A DNA stretch of 64,000 nt. Origin: JAFGRU01 sp016934985. Its GTDB lineage: Bacteria; Desulfobacterota; Desulfuromonadia; Desulfuromonadales; JAAYDE01. The first letter of the stretch is position 1. Every line of letters begins with the position of its first letter. Shown here piece after piece: positions 17,145 through 28,456 of this stretch. Below the pieces are notes generated by a model that made no database searches, was not told the DNA's origin, and worked only from the letters and a program-made list of their open reading frames with translations. Both the position numbers and the translations under genes were made by a program. Where the stretch lies: the NCBI GenBank assembly GCA_963665045.2, contig CAXXJQ010000006.1, positions 434,001 to 498,000 of the forward strand. The letters are read 5' to 3'.

Positions 17145-19784
17145 TCAGCAATCGGCACCAATCGACTGATAATACTGAAAGGTTTTTCTATCCTGGAGGG
17201 CTTGTCTGATGAAATCAGGAGCATCTGCCTGGGGAAGGGGTCTGGAGTAAAAATACCCCTGGTGAACCGTACAGCCAAGGTCCTTGAGAAGCCGGCTTTG
17301 CCCGGCGGTTTCGACCCCCTCGGCAATAACGGTCATATCAAAAGTCTTCGCCAAATCGATCATGGCCCTGACCAGCTCATAAGATTTGCCATCGCTTTCC
17401 ATCTTCTGAATGAAGCTCATGTCGATCTTCATAGTATCGGCTGAAAAACGCCGCAGATAGTCAAGGGATGAATATCCGGTCCCAAAGTCGTCAATACTGA
17501 TCTGAACTCCCAGGCTGCGAAGAGCTTCAAGTTTGGCAACGGTTTCCCGCGCATTCTCCATCAGCGCCGTCTCGGTGACCTCCAATTTCAAAAAACATGG
17601 CGGCATGCCGGTTCGCTCAAGAATATTCTGCAAGCGTTTAAAAAAGCCCTGCTGAGCAAACTGTTTACCTGAAACATTTGCTGAAAGAATGAGCCCCTCT
17701 TCAGTAAACCCGGCGCTCTGCCAGAAACGGCAGGCCTGCTCAAGAGCGTACTCGCCAAGGAAAGAAATTTGGTCGTTCTCTTCGACGATAGGGATAAATT
17801 CCGCCGGACTTATAGCCCCATGCTGACCGCTTTCCCAGCGCAGCAACGCTTCCATGCCGTAAAATTTCCCTTGTCCAATATCTATGACCGGCTGAAATTC
17901 CAGAAAAAATTCATTGGATAACATACCCTGGGGAATTGCCTTGCCAAGAAACAGTTCACGCAAAAAGTTCTGGTGAATCCGCGCGTCATACATGACGATA
18001 GAGGAATCCTTAGCTTTCTTGGCCCGCATATGTGCAATGGCGGCCTGGCTTAGAATCTTGTCGACACACTCCTCCGGTTCACTGCAAAATGCCAGGCCGA
18101 AAGCGAACTCGACATCCACCTCTTCCCGGTCCAAACGATAGGGGCGACAGACCGCATCGTGCACACGGCGGGCAAAAGCCATAGCCTCTCTGGGCCGGCG
18201 GGAACGGAAAAGGAGAGCAAACTGGTCTCCGCCAACCCGATGGGCAGTGGCCTCGTAATCGGTCATCCGGGTGAGCCGCTCTGCGACAAAAGTCAACAGT
18301 TCATCTCCCCAACGATGCCCATAAGCATGGTTTATATTGGAGAAGCGGCAGATATCGAAATAGAGAAGCGCCATGCCCCCGAGGTGATTGCGGACCAGCA
18401 TATCGTAAATTCTTTTGATGCACTGGCGGCGATTGCCCAACTGGGTCAGGGAATCATGGTTCACTTCATATTCAAGCCGGGTATGGGCCTTTTTCCTGTC
18501 GGTAATATCCTGGCAAAAGCCCTCGAAAACCCTCATCCCGTTGTCATCTTCGGTCCGACGCAATGAAAGAGAAATCCATCCCAACCCACCATCGGCATGT
18601 TTGACTTGCAGTTCGTGGTCGACCACGCTGCCGGCCTTCTCCAGCTCTTCAACAATTCGCAAGCGATCATGAGGGTTCACATAAATATCCATGTGTATAT
18701 CCTGAACCCTTTCCATCATCTCTTCGGTGGAACCATAGCCAAAGATATTGGCCATTTTCTGGTTGAGATGCAAATAACGCCCATCCAAAGTACTGGTGAA
18801 TATACCCACCGGGGCATTATCAATTAGCGCCCGGACCTTTCCTTCACTCTGCGACAACTGGCCGGTGCGCTCCCGCAGTTTTTTCCTCAACCACAGACTG
18901 TTCAGAGATACGATGGCGACGGCGACAACCCCGGCCAAAAGTGCAATTTGCAAAATATTCAGGGTTTTTCGGACGGTCGGCGAGATATATCGGAGCCCGA
19001 CCCATTTTTCGGTTATGGCCTGGAATTCTTCGGCGGGGATGCCTTCCAGCGTTTTGGATAGGATGGAAAAAAGGACAGGATATTTTTTACTGACACTGAA
19101 GCTGAGTGAGAAACTGACTCCCATGTTACCGGCAACGTGAAGATTGGTAAGAGTCTCATGCTCGATATAGTAGGAAGCCGCGGCAAGGCTTAGAACCATG
19201 GCATCCGCTTCGCCGAAGGAAACCTTGCGCAGGCCCTCGGGAAAACCCTTGACTTCCACGATGTCGAAAAAGTCCGAATATTTCTCGCGCAGAACCTCTT
19301 CAACGACAAAATCGTCGACCACCACCACCTTTTTATGACCAAAATCCTCAAGGGTTTTGCCCTCGCCGTGCTTTCGGTTGGTTACGATCACCATGGGAAT
19401 CTCGACATAGGGGGCGGTAAAAAAGGCAAAATCCTCCCTTTTTTCTGTGCGTGTGGCGGCAGCCGAAATAACAGGCGCCCCTCCCTTCAACAGGTTGAGA
19501 ATGCGCGGCCAGTCATCAGCCTGTTTGCGGAAATGAACCCCCAACCGACGTTCAAGCAGGGCGACCATATCAGCGGCCAGGCCGGTATATTCACCCTCTT
19601 GGGATAGAAACTCAACCGGTGGAAACTTGCGGTCAAAATGGAGCACGATATCGCCGTCATGCTCTTCCAGCCAAAGCCTTTCGGTCTCCGTCAGGGCAGC
19701 AGCCAGGGCATTGCCGGCCAAAGCAAAAATAAAAAAGGCGACCAGCGTGAAAAGAACTATCTTTCCATTTTGTGTCACCCGCAT
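17145..19784 (-). CDS. Periplasmic-sensor GGDEF-EAL protein (SBP_bac_3, PAS, GGDEF, EAL)
   Basis: A membrane-bound cyclic-di-GMP signalling protein of 879 residues. Order: signal peptide (VLFTLVAFFIFALAGNALA), one periplasmic bacterial extracellular solute-binding domain (about 30-265), a transmembrane helix (LQIALLAGVVAVAIVSL), a PAS domain (about 310-430), GGDEF, and EAL to the C-terminus. The GGDEF site reads RVGGDQFALLF, with Glu replaced by Gln, so cyclase activity is doubtful. The EAL domain keeps MEALLRW, LEVTETALM, DDFGTGYSSLDYLRR and AEGVET, so it should hydrolyse c-di-GMP. ATG 19784 is preferred over an upstream in-frame ATG because GGGAGAGGAGA directly precedes it and the signal peptide follows. 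Confidence 0.9.
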   Translation of the reverse strand: MRVTQNGKIVLFTLVAFFIFALAGNALAAALTETERLWLEEHDGDIVLHFDRKFPPVEFLSQEGEYTGLAADMVALLERRLGVHFRKQADDWPRILNLLKGGAPVISAAATRTEKREDFAFFTAPYVEIPMVIVTNRKHGEGKTLEDFGHKKVVVVDDFVVEEVLREKYSDFFDIVEVKGFPEGLRKVSFGEADAMVLSLAAASYYIEHETLTNLHVAGNMGVSFSLSFSVSKKYPVLFSILSKTLEGIPAEEFQAITEKWVGLRYISPTVRKTLNILQIALLAGVVAVAIVSLNSLWLRKKLRERTGQLSQSEGKVRALIDNAPVGIFTSTLDGRYLHLNQKMANIFGYGSTEEMMERVQDIHMDIYVNPHDRLRIVEELEKAGSVVDHELQVKHADGGLGWISLSLRRTEDDNGMRVFEGFCQDITDRKKAHTRLEYEVNHDSLTQLGNRRQCIKRIYDMLVRNHLGGMALLYFDICRFSNINHAYGHRWGDELLTFVAERLTRMTDYEATAHRVGGDQFALLFRSRRPREAMAFARRVHDAVCRPYRLDREEVDVEFAFGLAFCSEPEECVDKILSQAAIAHMRAKKAKDSSIVMYDARIHQNFLRELFLGKAIPQGMLSNEFFLEFQPVIDIGQGKFYGMEALLRWESGQHGAISPAEFIPIVEENDQISFLGEYALEQACRFWQSAGFTEEGLILSANVSGKQFAQQGFFKRLQNILERTGMPPCFLKLEVTETALMENARETVAKLEALRSLGVQISIDDFGTGYSSLDYLRRFSADTMKIDMSFIQKMESDGKSYELVRAMIDLAKTFDMTVIAEGVETAGQSRLLKDLGCTVHQGYFYSRPLPQADAPDFIRQALQDRKTFQYYQSIGADC

Positions 19785-19996
19785 TCTCCTCTCCCAGGAA
19801 GATGGCCACCACTTGCCTTGCCAGGTAATGGCCTCACAGCACTCAGCCGGAACCCGGAGACCCTTCCTTGGCTGCCGCAATTATTCTGTGGAACAATTAT
19901 GAAGAACCTAAGAAACAGTTCTCGAATATTAATATTTCTTATTTATAAAGGCTACTTGTTTTTCGCGAAAGATGGCCGAGTATTTTCATAGCCAGA

Positions 19997-20023
19997 TTTT
20001 CCCCGTCTAAAGCGCGGGGAAAA
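19997..20023. repeat. Inverted repeat upstream of the EAL gene
   Basis: TTTTCCCCG (19997-20005) and CGGGGAAAA (20015-20023) form a 9-bp stem with a 9-base loop. It lies between the EAL gene and the helicase terminator. It could be part of the EAL leader or a weak terminator. Confidence 0.45.
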
Positions 20024-20064
20024 ACGGTTCCAGGAGCCTGTCGGGCCTTGGGCCTCGTAACGCG

Positions 20065-20099
20065 AAAAAGGAAAATCGGGGAAAGATTTTCCTTTTTTT
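20065..20099 (-). terminator. Bidirectional terminator after the DEAD-box gene
   Basis: AAGGAAAATC (20068-20077) pairs with GATTTTCCTT (20085-20094). T-runs follow in both directions: the A-run 20065-20069 on the minus strand, and 20093-20099 on the plus strand. It lies 30 bases past the helicase stop. Confidence 0.85.
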
Positions 20100-20127
20100 G
20101 CCGTAGATTCATTCCTAAGTCCGGCAT

Positions 20128-21402
20128 TTACTCGGTTTTGGGAGACGGACTTTTTTTGCGCACCGCGGGTCTGCGTTTACGGGAGCGCCGAGGTTTCTCC
20201 GGACCCGTTGCTTTTGCCGGGGGAGGCGTCTTTTTGTGGGGGACGCTGCGTTTGTAATCCCAGAAAAAGTCGTCGTCCTCGGGGAAAAATGTCGGTATCT
20301 TGTGGCCGACATAATCCTCGATGTCCTCCAGATATAGAACCATGGCTTCATCGGCCAGGCTGATGGCCTTGCCCACAGCTCCGGCCCGTGCAGTGCGGCC
20401 TATGCGATGAACATAACTTTCCCCATCCTGGGGCAGATCATAATTAACCACATGGGTTACCCCTTCAATATGGATACCCCGCGAGGCAACATCGGTCGCC
20501 ACCAGAAAGGTCAAACGCCCCTCCTTGAAATCCTGGAGAATCCGCATTCGTTTGTGCTGGGGAATGTCCCCGGAAATGACTGCGGCACGCAGGTCGTTGG
20601 CCTTGAAACGGCGGGTCAGCAATTCCGCCTCTTTTTTGGTATTAGCGAAAACCAGAACCCTTTCCGCCCGCAGCTCTTTTTTGAGAAGGCCCAAAAGCAA
20701 AGGGAATTTTTCCCCCCTTCCGACATGGTAGAGAATCTCCTCAACTTTCTCGGCGGTGACCTGCTCCGGTTGGATCTGAACCTTTTCCGGCAGGTTCATG
20801 AATTCGTAAGCCAGTTCCATGACCCGGGTGGAAAGGGTTGCGGAAAAAAGCATGGTCTGGCGTTTTTCAAAAGGTGGAAGCTGGCGCAGGATACGTCGCA
20901 AGTCCTTGATAAAACCCATATCAAACATGCGGTCGGCTTCGTCAATGACCAGGGAATGGACCCCGCGGAAGGAAAAAACCTGCTGAGACGCGTAATCGAT
21001 AAGGCGCCCCGGAGTGGCGACGATAACGTCGACCCCCTTTTTCAGATCCTGCCGCTGTTGATGATAATCCATGCCGCCGAAAATGGTCTGGACCCGAATA
21101 GGGCAGAAGGCCCCCAACCCCTTGGCATCCTCACCTATCTGAACCACCAACTCGCGGGTTGGGGCAATGATCAGCGCCCGAGGATTCTTCCTGTCTTTCT
21201 CCTCGTCGGCAAGCAGGTGGGTGAAAAGCGAAATGAGAAAAGCAGCGGTTTTGCCCGTCCCAGTCTGGGCCTGGACGGCGACATCCTTCCCGTCAAGGAC
21301 CAAAGGAATGGTTTTTTCCTGAACAGGGGTCAGGTCTATAAAGCCTACTTTTTCAATTCCTTTTAAAACCGCCGGGGGGATATGCAACTCGGAGAATTTC
21401 AT
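20128..21402 (-). CDS. DEAD-box RNA helicase (RhlB/RhlE-like)
   Basis: This is an ATP-dependent RNA helicase of 424 residues, probably working in RNA turnover or ribosome assembly in the cytoplasm. All helicase motifs are present: the Q motif GFIDLTPVQEKTIP, Walker A AQTGTGKTAA, PTRELVVQ, DEAD in VIDEADRMFDMG, SAT, and the second-domain blocks VLVFANTK, LVATDVASRGIHIEGV and HRIGRTARAG. After the core comes a 60-residue Lys/Arg/Pro-rich tail that likely binds RNA. Size and tail resemble RhlB or RhlE; I cannot separate them. It is monocistronic and ends at a strong terminator. Confidence 0.93.
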   Translation of the reverse strand: MKFSELHIPPAVLKGIEKVGFIDLTPVQEKTIPLVLDGKDVAVQAQTGTGKTAAFLISLFTHLLADEEKDRKNPRALIIAPTRELVVQIGEDAKGLGAFCPIRVQTIFGGMDYHQQRQDLKKGVDVIVATPGRLIDYASQQVFSFRGVHSLVIDEADRMFDMGFIKDLRRILRQLPPFEKRQTMLFSATLSTRVMELAYEFMNLPEKVQIQPEQVTAEKVEEILYHVGRGEKFPLLLGLLKKELRAERVLVFANTKKEAELLTRRFKANDLRAAVISGDIPQHKRMRILQDFKEGRLTFLVATDVASRGIHIEGVTHVVNYDLPQDGESYVHRIGRTARAGAVGKAISLADEAMVLYLEDIEDYVGHKIPTFFPEDDDFFWDYKRSVPHKKTPPPAKATGPEKPRRSRKRRPAVRKKSPSPKTE

Positions 21403-21529
21403 GAAATCCTTTCAGCGGTAAAAACGGTCGGCCATGTCATCCATGGGGCATGGCAACCTCAAATTGGATAAAAAACTCAAACGCCTCCAAACCGAGCCCC
21501 CTTGAAATAAGGAAGGAGCATGCCTCTCT

Positions 21530-22030
21530 TTAAAAACTGATCCGGAACAGCGTCTTATGGCATTTCGGGCAAGGAGGGATACGTTTCGCTGCGTCGAAAT
21601 TCATTTCCGCCCCGCATTCCTTACAGGTCAGGACCCCGGGTCCAGCCACCTCTCCCGTCTTGAACTCAATGCTTTTCTCGGACTTTTCCGCGGCCTCTTC
21701 CAGCTTGTCCGCCACGTTCCTCATACTGCGCGCGAAAGTACTTCGCAGGTTCACTGACAACTTTTTGGGGTTAATGCCTTTTTTGATGTTTTCACCGGTC
21801 TTGCGAAGGTTTTCAGAATGGGTGGCAAAATCCCGCCGCAAAAAAGATCTCAGCTTTTCGGCCTGGGATCGGGAAACATCCCCCGTACCGACAATTTCTT
21901 CCCTGGCTATTTTCAAAACTTTGTCCAGAGTCTCCTTGCTTGTCGCCAGAAAATCGGCTGTTCGCGAGGAAAGTTTTTCGTTCCAATCCGTTCTTTGTTC
22001 CTCCGGCTTTCTCTCTTCACTTTCGCTCAT
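21530..22030 (-). CDS. YbeL-like zinc-ribbon protein (DUF1451)
   Basis: The 166-residue product has a charged helical N-terminal part (about 1-125) and a C-terminal zinc ribbon, TCKECGAEMNF...PPCPKCHKTLF, with two C-x2-C knuckles. The phrase TGEVAGPGVLTCKECGAEM before the ribbon matches the SGEVVGLGNLVCEKC region of E. coli YbeL, the type member of DUF1451. The family's function is unknown. The gene is monocistronic, with a clear GGGG/GAGG-like site before ATG 22030. Confidence 0.78.
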   Translation of the reverse strand: MSESEERKPEEQRTDWNEKLSSRTADFLATSKETLDKVLKIAREEIVGTGDVSRSQAEKLRSFLRRDFATHSENLRKTGENIKKGINPKKLSVNLRSTFARSMRNVADKLEEAAEKSEKSIEFKTGEVAGPGVLTCKECGAEMNFDAAKRIPPCPKCHKTLFRISF

Positions 22031-22608
22031 GGTTCCCCTCCATTAATCAGTTTTCCAATTGAAATGAATGAAAAAACCCTTTGGTCCTGCCTTTTTTATA
22101 CTTGAAATAGCCTAAACAAGCAATGGGATTGAAAATTTTATTCATTAATCAGGCGCACACCACCATAAAAAAGACCGAAAACCCGATACTGCGTTGAGGC
22201 AGTTTCGCTTAAACAATGAGTGGTGCCAGAACCCGTGGGGAAATAGGGGAACTGATTAACTTGCCTCCCGAAAGGATGGCATCATTGAAAAGCACTCCGG
22301 CGGGAAAACATTTTGGTAACCTTTAAAATGCAGTTGTTTGTCCCTTGGCAAGGAGGACCCAGGGCGGCTGCCGCAGGAATGGGAGACGGTATGCAACCGC
22401 CGGCAAAGTGAAAATTTATTCTTTTCCACTTGGTAATGGAGAAAGCCATGCCAATTAATCGAAGTACCCATTCGTGACCGGTTTTTTCTGTCTAAGGCCG
22501 TCCATGGTGCCTCCTGCGGGAATGCCTTCCAGGGGATCTTTCCATCGCCGGCACATCAAGCCGATTTCCCGGCGATCTCTCCATAAATCCGCCCCGCCAG
22601 GGGGCAAG
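22031..22608. other. Intergenic stretch, no gene called
   Basis: About 580 bases separate the YbeL-like gene from the permease-methyltransferase gene. A 71-codon frame on the minus strand (22256-22471) has no ribosome-binding site and unlikely composition, so it is not called. Short GC-rich inverted segments occur near 22355-22400, but no known RNA family was recognised. Confidence 0.4.
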
Positions 22609-24864
22609 TCAATTTAAAGCCACTGCCGTGCCCTCTTGCCGGACCGCTCTCCAGGGCACCGTTTTCTTTTCCCTGCCTTGCCCATAAAGGGCCGTTCCTT
22701 CAATTATGTCTCCTTTCACCCGACCCTCGAAGGTTACCGGAGCAGACCTGCCGTCGATTTGCAGTTCGCTGTTGATACGCACCCAATCTCCCCGCAGGGA
22801 GATCTCTGCCGGCCGTTCCTTGTCTCCCCCGAATAATGTCCCCCGGGCCATCTGGAAACGCTGGCCGATGTTCAGGGACAGGGACGAGGCCCCCTCGGGA
22901 CTTCCCCAACGCCAGGTACCGTTGATGTTTGCGGGAATGATCCAAAGGTAGACAAATGAACGCTTGGAATGGTCATAATCAACAAACAATTCCCAATAGG
23001 CTGCGCTCAGGCGGGTTTCATCGGGAACCCAGTCTTTCATGTCAAATGAATGGGAGACTACCCGGGTCCCCGGCCGCAGGTCGCTCAACAGCTTCGGCCG
23101 CAGGCGGATATTTAATTCCGGAAGCAGATAGAGGGTGACCACCGTAGCGACCCCGATGTCAGACTTAAAAAGGTCGTTCTCAACAAACTCAACCCGGTCG
23201 GCGACATTGGCCCAGGATGCTTTCCTGCGGCTCATCTGGACCAGCCTGGGGTCGATTTCGATGCCGACACCCCGGGTTGCCCAGCGCTGGGCAGCGGTAA
23301 TGACAATACGGCCGTCGCCGCTGCCGAGGTCATAGAGGACATCTCGCTCGTTGACTCCAGCCATTTGGAGCATTTCATCGACCACCTCCATGGGGGTCGG
23401 TACGTAAGGCACATCCGGTTTGATTATTTTGGTCTGGCCGCCCATCAGCCAGATAAATACCAGCCCAGCCAGGGACAATAAAAGTAACGAAGACATTATT
23501 CTTTTCATAACCCGTGTCCTCCTTTCCGAAGGGCTGCTTCCGGAAGCAGCTTTTATAACCCACAGCAGAGGGATTCCCGCACCCAGAACCGCCACCCCGA
23601 AAAGAGCCCCCTTGCCTGTGTAAAGGAAGCTCGAAATCAGCATATAAACGCAAACGGAGCAAAAGAACAGGGGCATGAGTGGGTAGAGAGGAACGCGAAA
23701 AGGCCTCGAAATCTGTGGATCTTTATGTCGTAAAACGAAAATGGAAACCCCGACCAGCAGCACGAAAAACCAGAAAACCGGGGCGGTGTACTCAATCATG
23801 GTCTCAAAGCCGTTGCGGGAACCGCTCCCCAAAACAACCAGGGACAATGCCATAAGCCCCTGAACAAGCAGGGCATTGACCGGCGTTCCCCGGCCCTGAT
23901 TCCAGCGACCGAGAAAGCGAAGGTGGAAGAAATCCTGCCCCAGGGCGAAACTGCTGCGGGCACCGGTCATCATTGTCGCGTTCATGGTGCTGACTGCCGC
24001 GACAATAATGAGAAAACTGACGAAGCGGGCTCCGTTTTCGCCGTAAGAAAGGCGCATCAGGTCGGCAGCCACCGCCTGCGAACCGGCAACCCCCTGCAGT
24101 CCGAGGCTTTGAAGCATGACATAATTCACCGCCAGGTAAATCAAGGTAATAGTGACGATGCTCGCGAGAAGAACCCTGGACATGTTGCGGGGAGCGTTCC
24201 GAACTTCCGCTGAAAGATAAGCAGCCTCATTCCAGCCGCCGAAAGTCAGCAAAACAAATATCATCGCCTGCCCCAGGCTGCTGAAGCCGGTGGCGGAAGG
24301 AACCATCAGCTCCCCCTCCGGTGGGGTGGAAAAGCCATACACCATACCAACGGCAACGACAAAAAACAGGCCGAGGCCCAAAGCGGCAATGAGACCGCGT
24401 TGAGCCCTTTTGCCCGGCAGAATGCCGATGGCGTTGACAGCGGTTAAAAAAACAATGATGAAAGCGGCATACTGGGCTGAAGAATAGGGACCGAGACTGA
24501 ATATCCCGGAAGAGTAATCCCCGATCATAAAGGCCAGCATGGCAATAGAGCCGGTCTGTATGACCGTGATGCGCGCCCAGGCAAACAGGAAACCAGGCAT
24601 GCTGCCAAAGGCCCGATTGATGTAATGGTATTCGCCGCCGGAATGAGGGTAGGCGGAAGTCAGTTCGGCATAGCAAAGTGCCCCGATAAGGGTGACAACG
24701 CCGCCGGCAAGCCAGAAAGAAAGCGCCTGAATCACGCTTCCGGAGTTGGCGGCAACCAGGGAGGGTGTTCTGAAAATTCCCGCACCAATGACGACGCCGA
24801 TAATAATAAACACAGCATCGGCAATAGAGAGAGTCTTGCCCGGGGACTCATCAAAGTCCGCCAT
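22609..24864 (-). CDS. APC-family permease fused to a SAM-methyltransferase-like domain
   Basis: A 751-residue fusion. Residues 1-450 are an amino acid/polyamine/organocation permease with about 12 helices, opening with SIADAVFIIIGVVIGAGIFR and including GGEYHYI and FGGWNEAAYLSAEVRNAPRN. A second hydrophobic stretch (SSLLLLSLAGLVFIWLMGG) starts an apparently membrane-anchored part, then a methyltransferase-like Rossmann domain: YVPTPMEVVDEMLQMAGV, YDLGSGDGRIVI (SAM motif I), GIEIDPRL (motif II). The last 110 residues look beta-rich. An internal ATG at 23508 has a near-perfect ribosome-binding site, so the C-terminal half may also be made alone. Related methyltransferase-like proteins are usually separate. 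Substrates are unknown. Confidence 0.85.
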   Translation of the reverse strand: MADFDESPGKTLSIADAVFIIIGVVIGAGIFRTPSLVAANSGSVIQALSFWLAGGVVTLIGALCYAELTSAYPHSGGEYHYINRAFGSMPGFLFAWARITVIQTGSIAMLAFMIGDYSSGIFSLGPYSSAQYAAFIIVFLTAVNAIGILPGKRAQRGLIAALGLGLFFVVAVGMVYGFSTPPEGELMVPSATGFSSLGQAMIFVLLTFGGWNEAAYLSAEVRNAPRNMSRVLLASIVTITLIYLAVNYVMLQSLGLQGVAGSQAVAADLMRLSYGENGARFVSFLIIVAAVSTMNATMMTGARSSFALGQDFFHLRFLGRWNQGRGTPVNALLVQGLMALSLVVLGSGSRNGFETMIEYTAPVFWFFVLLVGVSIFVLRHKDPQISRPFRVPLYPLMPLFFCSVCVYMLISSFLYTGKGALFGVAVLGAGIPLLWVIKAASGSSPSERRTRVMKRIMSSLLLLSLAGLVFIWLMGGQTKIIKPDVPYVPTPMEVVDEMLQMAGVNERDVLYDLGSGDGRIVITAAQRWATRGVGIEIDPRLVQMSRRKASWANVADRVEFVENDLFKSDIGVATVVTLYLLPELNIRLRPKLLSDLRPGTRVVSHSFDMKDWVPDETRLSAAYWELFVDYDHSKRSFVYLWIIPANINGTWRWGSPEGASSLSLNIGQRFQMARGTLFGGDKERPAEISLRGDWVRINSELQIDGRSAPVTFEGRVKGDIIEGTALYGQGREKKTVPWRAVRQEGTAVALN
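23518..23525 (-). promoter_or_regulatory. Internal ribosome-binding site in the permease-methyltransferase gene
   Basis: On the minus strand AAAGGAGG is followed after nine bases by an in-frame ATG (23506-23508), just before the MKRIMSSLLLLSLAGLVFIW membrane anchor. In the reading frame these bases encode the unremarkable Glu-Arg-Arg-Thr stretch. The site could give a separate 300-residue methyltransferase-like protein. Confidence 0.6.
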
Positions 24865-25564
24865 ATGACTTATTCTTTCGATCAGTAATGGGTCTCAGCA
24901 GCTCGCAATCCAGCCGCACCTGACCAAAATTTTTCGCTCATCTAAATTGGTTGGAAATTTTCCCTGCGCAGCGGGGATGGGCTTAGGCAAAAGTTCCGGG
25001 AAGGAAAATATGCAAGCGACCGGAAACCAATACCAGGTGGGGTAGTTCGGCATGAGGCGAAAGCCCCACACCTGGAAATGAAAAACAGACTGAAAAGATC
25101 AAGCCAAGCTTAATAGTCCGCTTTTGAAGGGTCATTTTTTCACAAAAACAACCTTCGGCAGCAATTTAAAAACAACCCTGTTAATGAATAAATCTAACCC
25201 TGAAATGTGCTCTTGTCAAAGGCAAAAATGTCATCTGTAAATAATTTTCAAATGATTGAAAAAAAAGGATTTTTTACGTTCCGGAGGAGAGAAAAAAAGA
25301 ACCTTTTCAAGGCAGGGAAATTTAAAAATAGAGCCGCTTCATGCCAAACGGTCCACATTCAGACAACATAATTTTTTTACCCAATAAAAACCTGAATGGA
25401 ATTAGGATTTCTTCTTAAAGGAGGGCTTGCCAGGGAAACGCCTTCAAGGAAAAACAACTTAAAGATCGGAGCCATATACTTCCGTTTCTGCGGGAAAAAT
25501 CTTTAATGTTGCCAAAGAATTAAGAAGACGAGTGGCGTTCCGTACCCCAGGGGATTTATGAATT
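24865..25564. other. Long intergenic stretch upstream of the permease fusion
   Basis: About 700 bases contain no credible gene. The half near 24864 is the leader and promoter region of the permease fusion and includes the 25033-25075 inverted repeat. The 25180-25400 part is AT-rich with A-tracts and no start/ribosome-binding-site pair. Confidence 0.45.
25033..25075 (-). promoter_or_regulatory. Strong inverted repeat in the permease leader
   Basis: CCAGGTG-GGG at 25033-25042 pairs with CCCCACACCTGG (25064-25075), enclosing a small GGC-GAAA-GCC-type hairpin. It is about 170-210 bases upstream of the permease start and would be in its 5' leader. I could not match it to a riboswitch class. Confidence 0.4.
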
Positions 25565-25793
25565 TTACTGTGAACCATCCAAAATCTGGCGGACTTTGAC
25601 GGCCAGAGCCCCTTTTGAAAACGGATTTTGAATAAAATTGGCCCCTGGCCAAAGCGCTCCATGGTGGGGGAGGACACTCACCGTGTAGCCGGACATGAAC
25701 AGATGTCTGACGGTGGGCTTGAGGGCCAAAACCCTATCCGCCAGATCCCGGCCATTCATCTCAGGCATGACCACGTCACTGATGAGCTCAAAC

Positions 25794-25795
<2 letters not shown>
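25565..25795 (-). pseudogene. Remnant of a response-regulator receiver domain
   Basis: One frame encodes KFELISDVVMPEMNGRDLAD and continues to LKPTVRHLFMSGYT and a C-terminal ILDG before the stop. This is the second half of a receiver domain, of the kind at the end of hybrid histidine kinases, including the phospho-acceptor Asp (ISDVVMPEMNG) and the threonine/serine position (FMSGYT); the conserved Lys is Asn (IQNPFSKG instead of KPF). The first half, with the acidic pair, is missing. The frame runs into the last codons of tex in another register. It is therefore a 5'-truncated fragment, probably left by a rearrangement at the tex 3' end. Confidence 0.75.
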
Positions 25796-28103
<2,308 letters not shown>

Positions 28104-28170
28104 TACTGCTCAATCCTTACACAAATTTTCATAGAGTTGAAAAATAAGGAACAGAATCCAGTCCTGTTCT

Positions 28171-28232
28171 CAAGTTGTTGAAAATACAAGAGCATGTCTG
28201 TTTTTTCAACATTACTTTGTTATCATTATAAT
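28171..28232 (+). promoter_or_regulatory. Promoter region with inverted repeat, upstream of the first binding-protein gene
   Basis: CAAGTTGTTGAAAATACAAG starts at 28171. Within it, GTTGAAAA (28177-28184) is matched by TTTTCAAC (28203-28210), an 8-bp palindrome with an 18-base spacer that looks like an operator. A consensus -10 TATAAT is at 28227-28232; the -35 (TTTCAA or TTCAAC) overlaps the right arm. A GAACAG / CTGTTC hairpin sits just before (28150-28170). The same arrangement occurs at 31081-31137. Confidence 0.5.
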
Positions 28233-28295
28233 AAACACCCTTCTTTTTCCCATCCTCATAAGTGCCGGGACAACCCCAGCACAGCATAGAGAATA

Positions 28296-28456
28296 AGCAT
28301 GACAAAAAAGATGATAATACTAATGCTCTCTGCTGTCCTGTTTTTCTCCGCATTTCGGCCAGACGCAATGGCCAGGGACCTGATCGCCAGCGTGGGAATC
28401 ATTCCGCCTCATGCCGAAAAAGGAGAGGATGGCCAGCCCCAAGGTGGATTCGTTGA
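28296..28456 (+). repeat. 161-bp segment identical to 31202-31362
   Basis: From three bases before the ATG to codon 53, this gene and the paralogue starting at 31205 are identical base for base, then diverge abruptly. This indicates recent gene conversion or segment duplication covering the signal peptide and the first mature residues. Confidence 0.85.

Noticed and set aside
22256..22471. 71-codon minus-strand frame
   Set aside because: No ribosome-binding site, unlikely Cys/Ser/His-rich composition, no homology recognised.
25033..25075. Known riboswitch (GEMM, SAM, TPP, guanidine) in the permease leader
   Set aside because: The conserved cores of these classes are not present; kept only as an unassigned inverted repeat.
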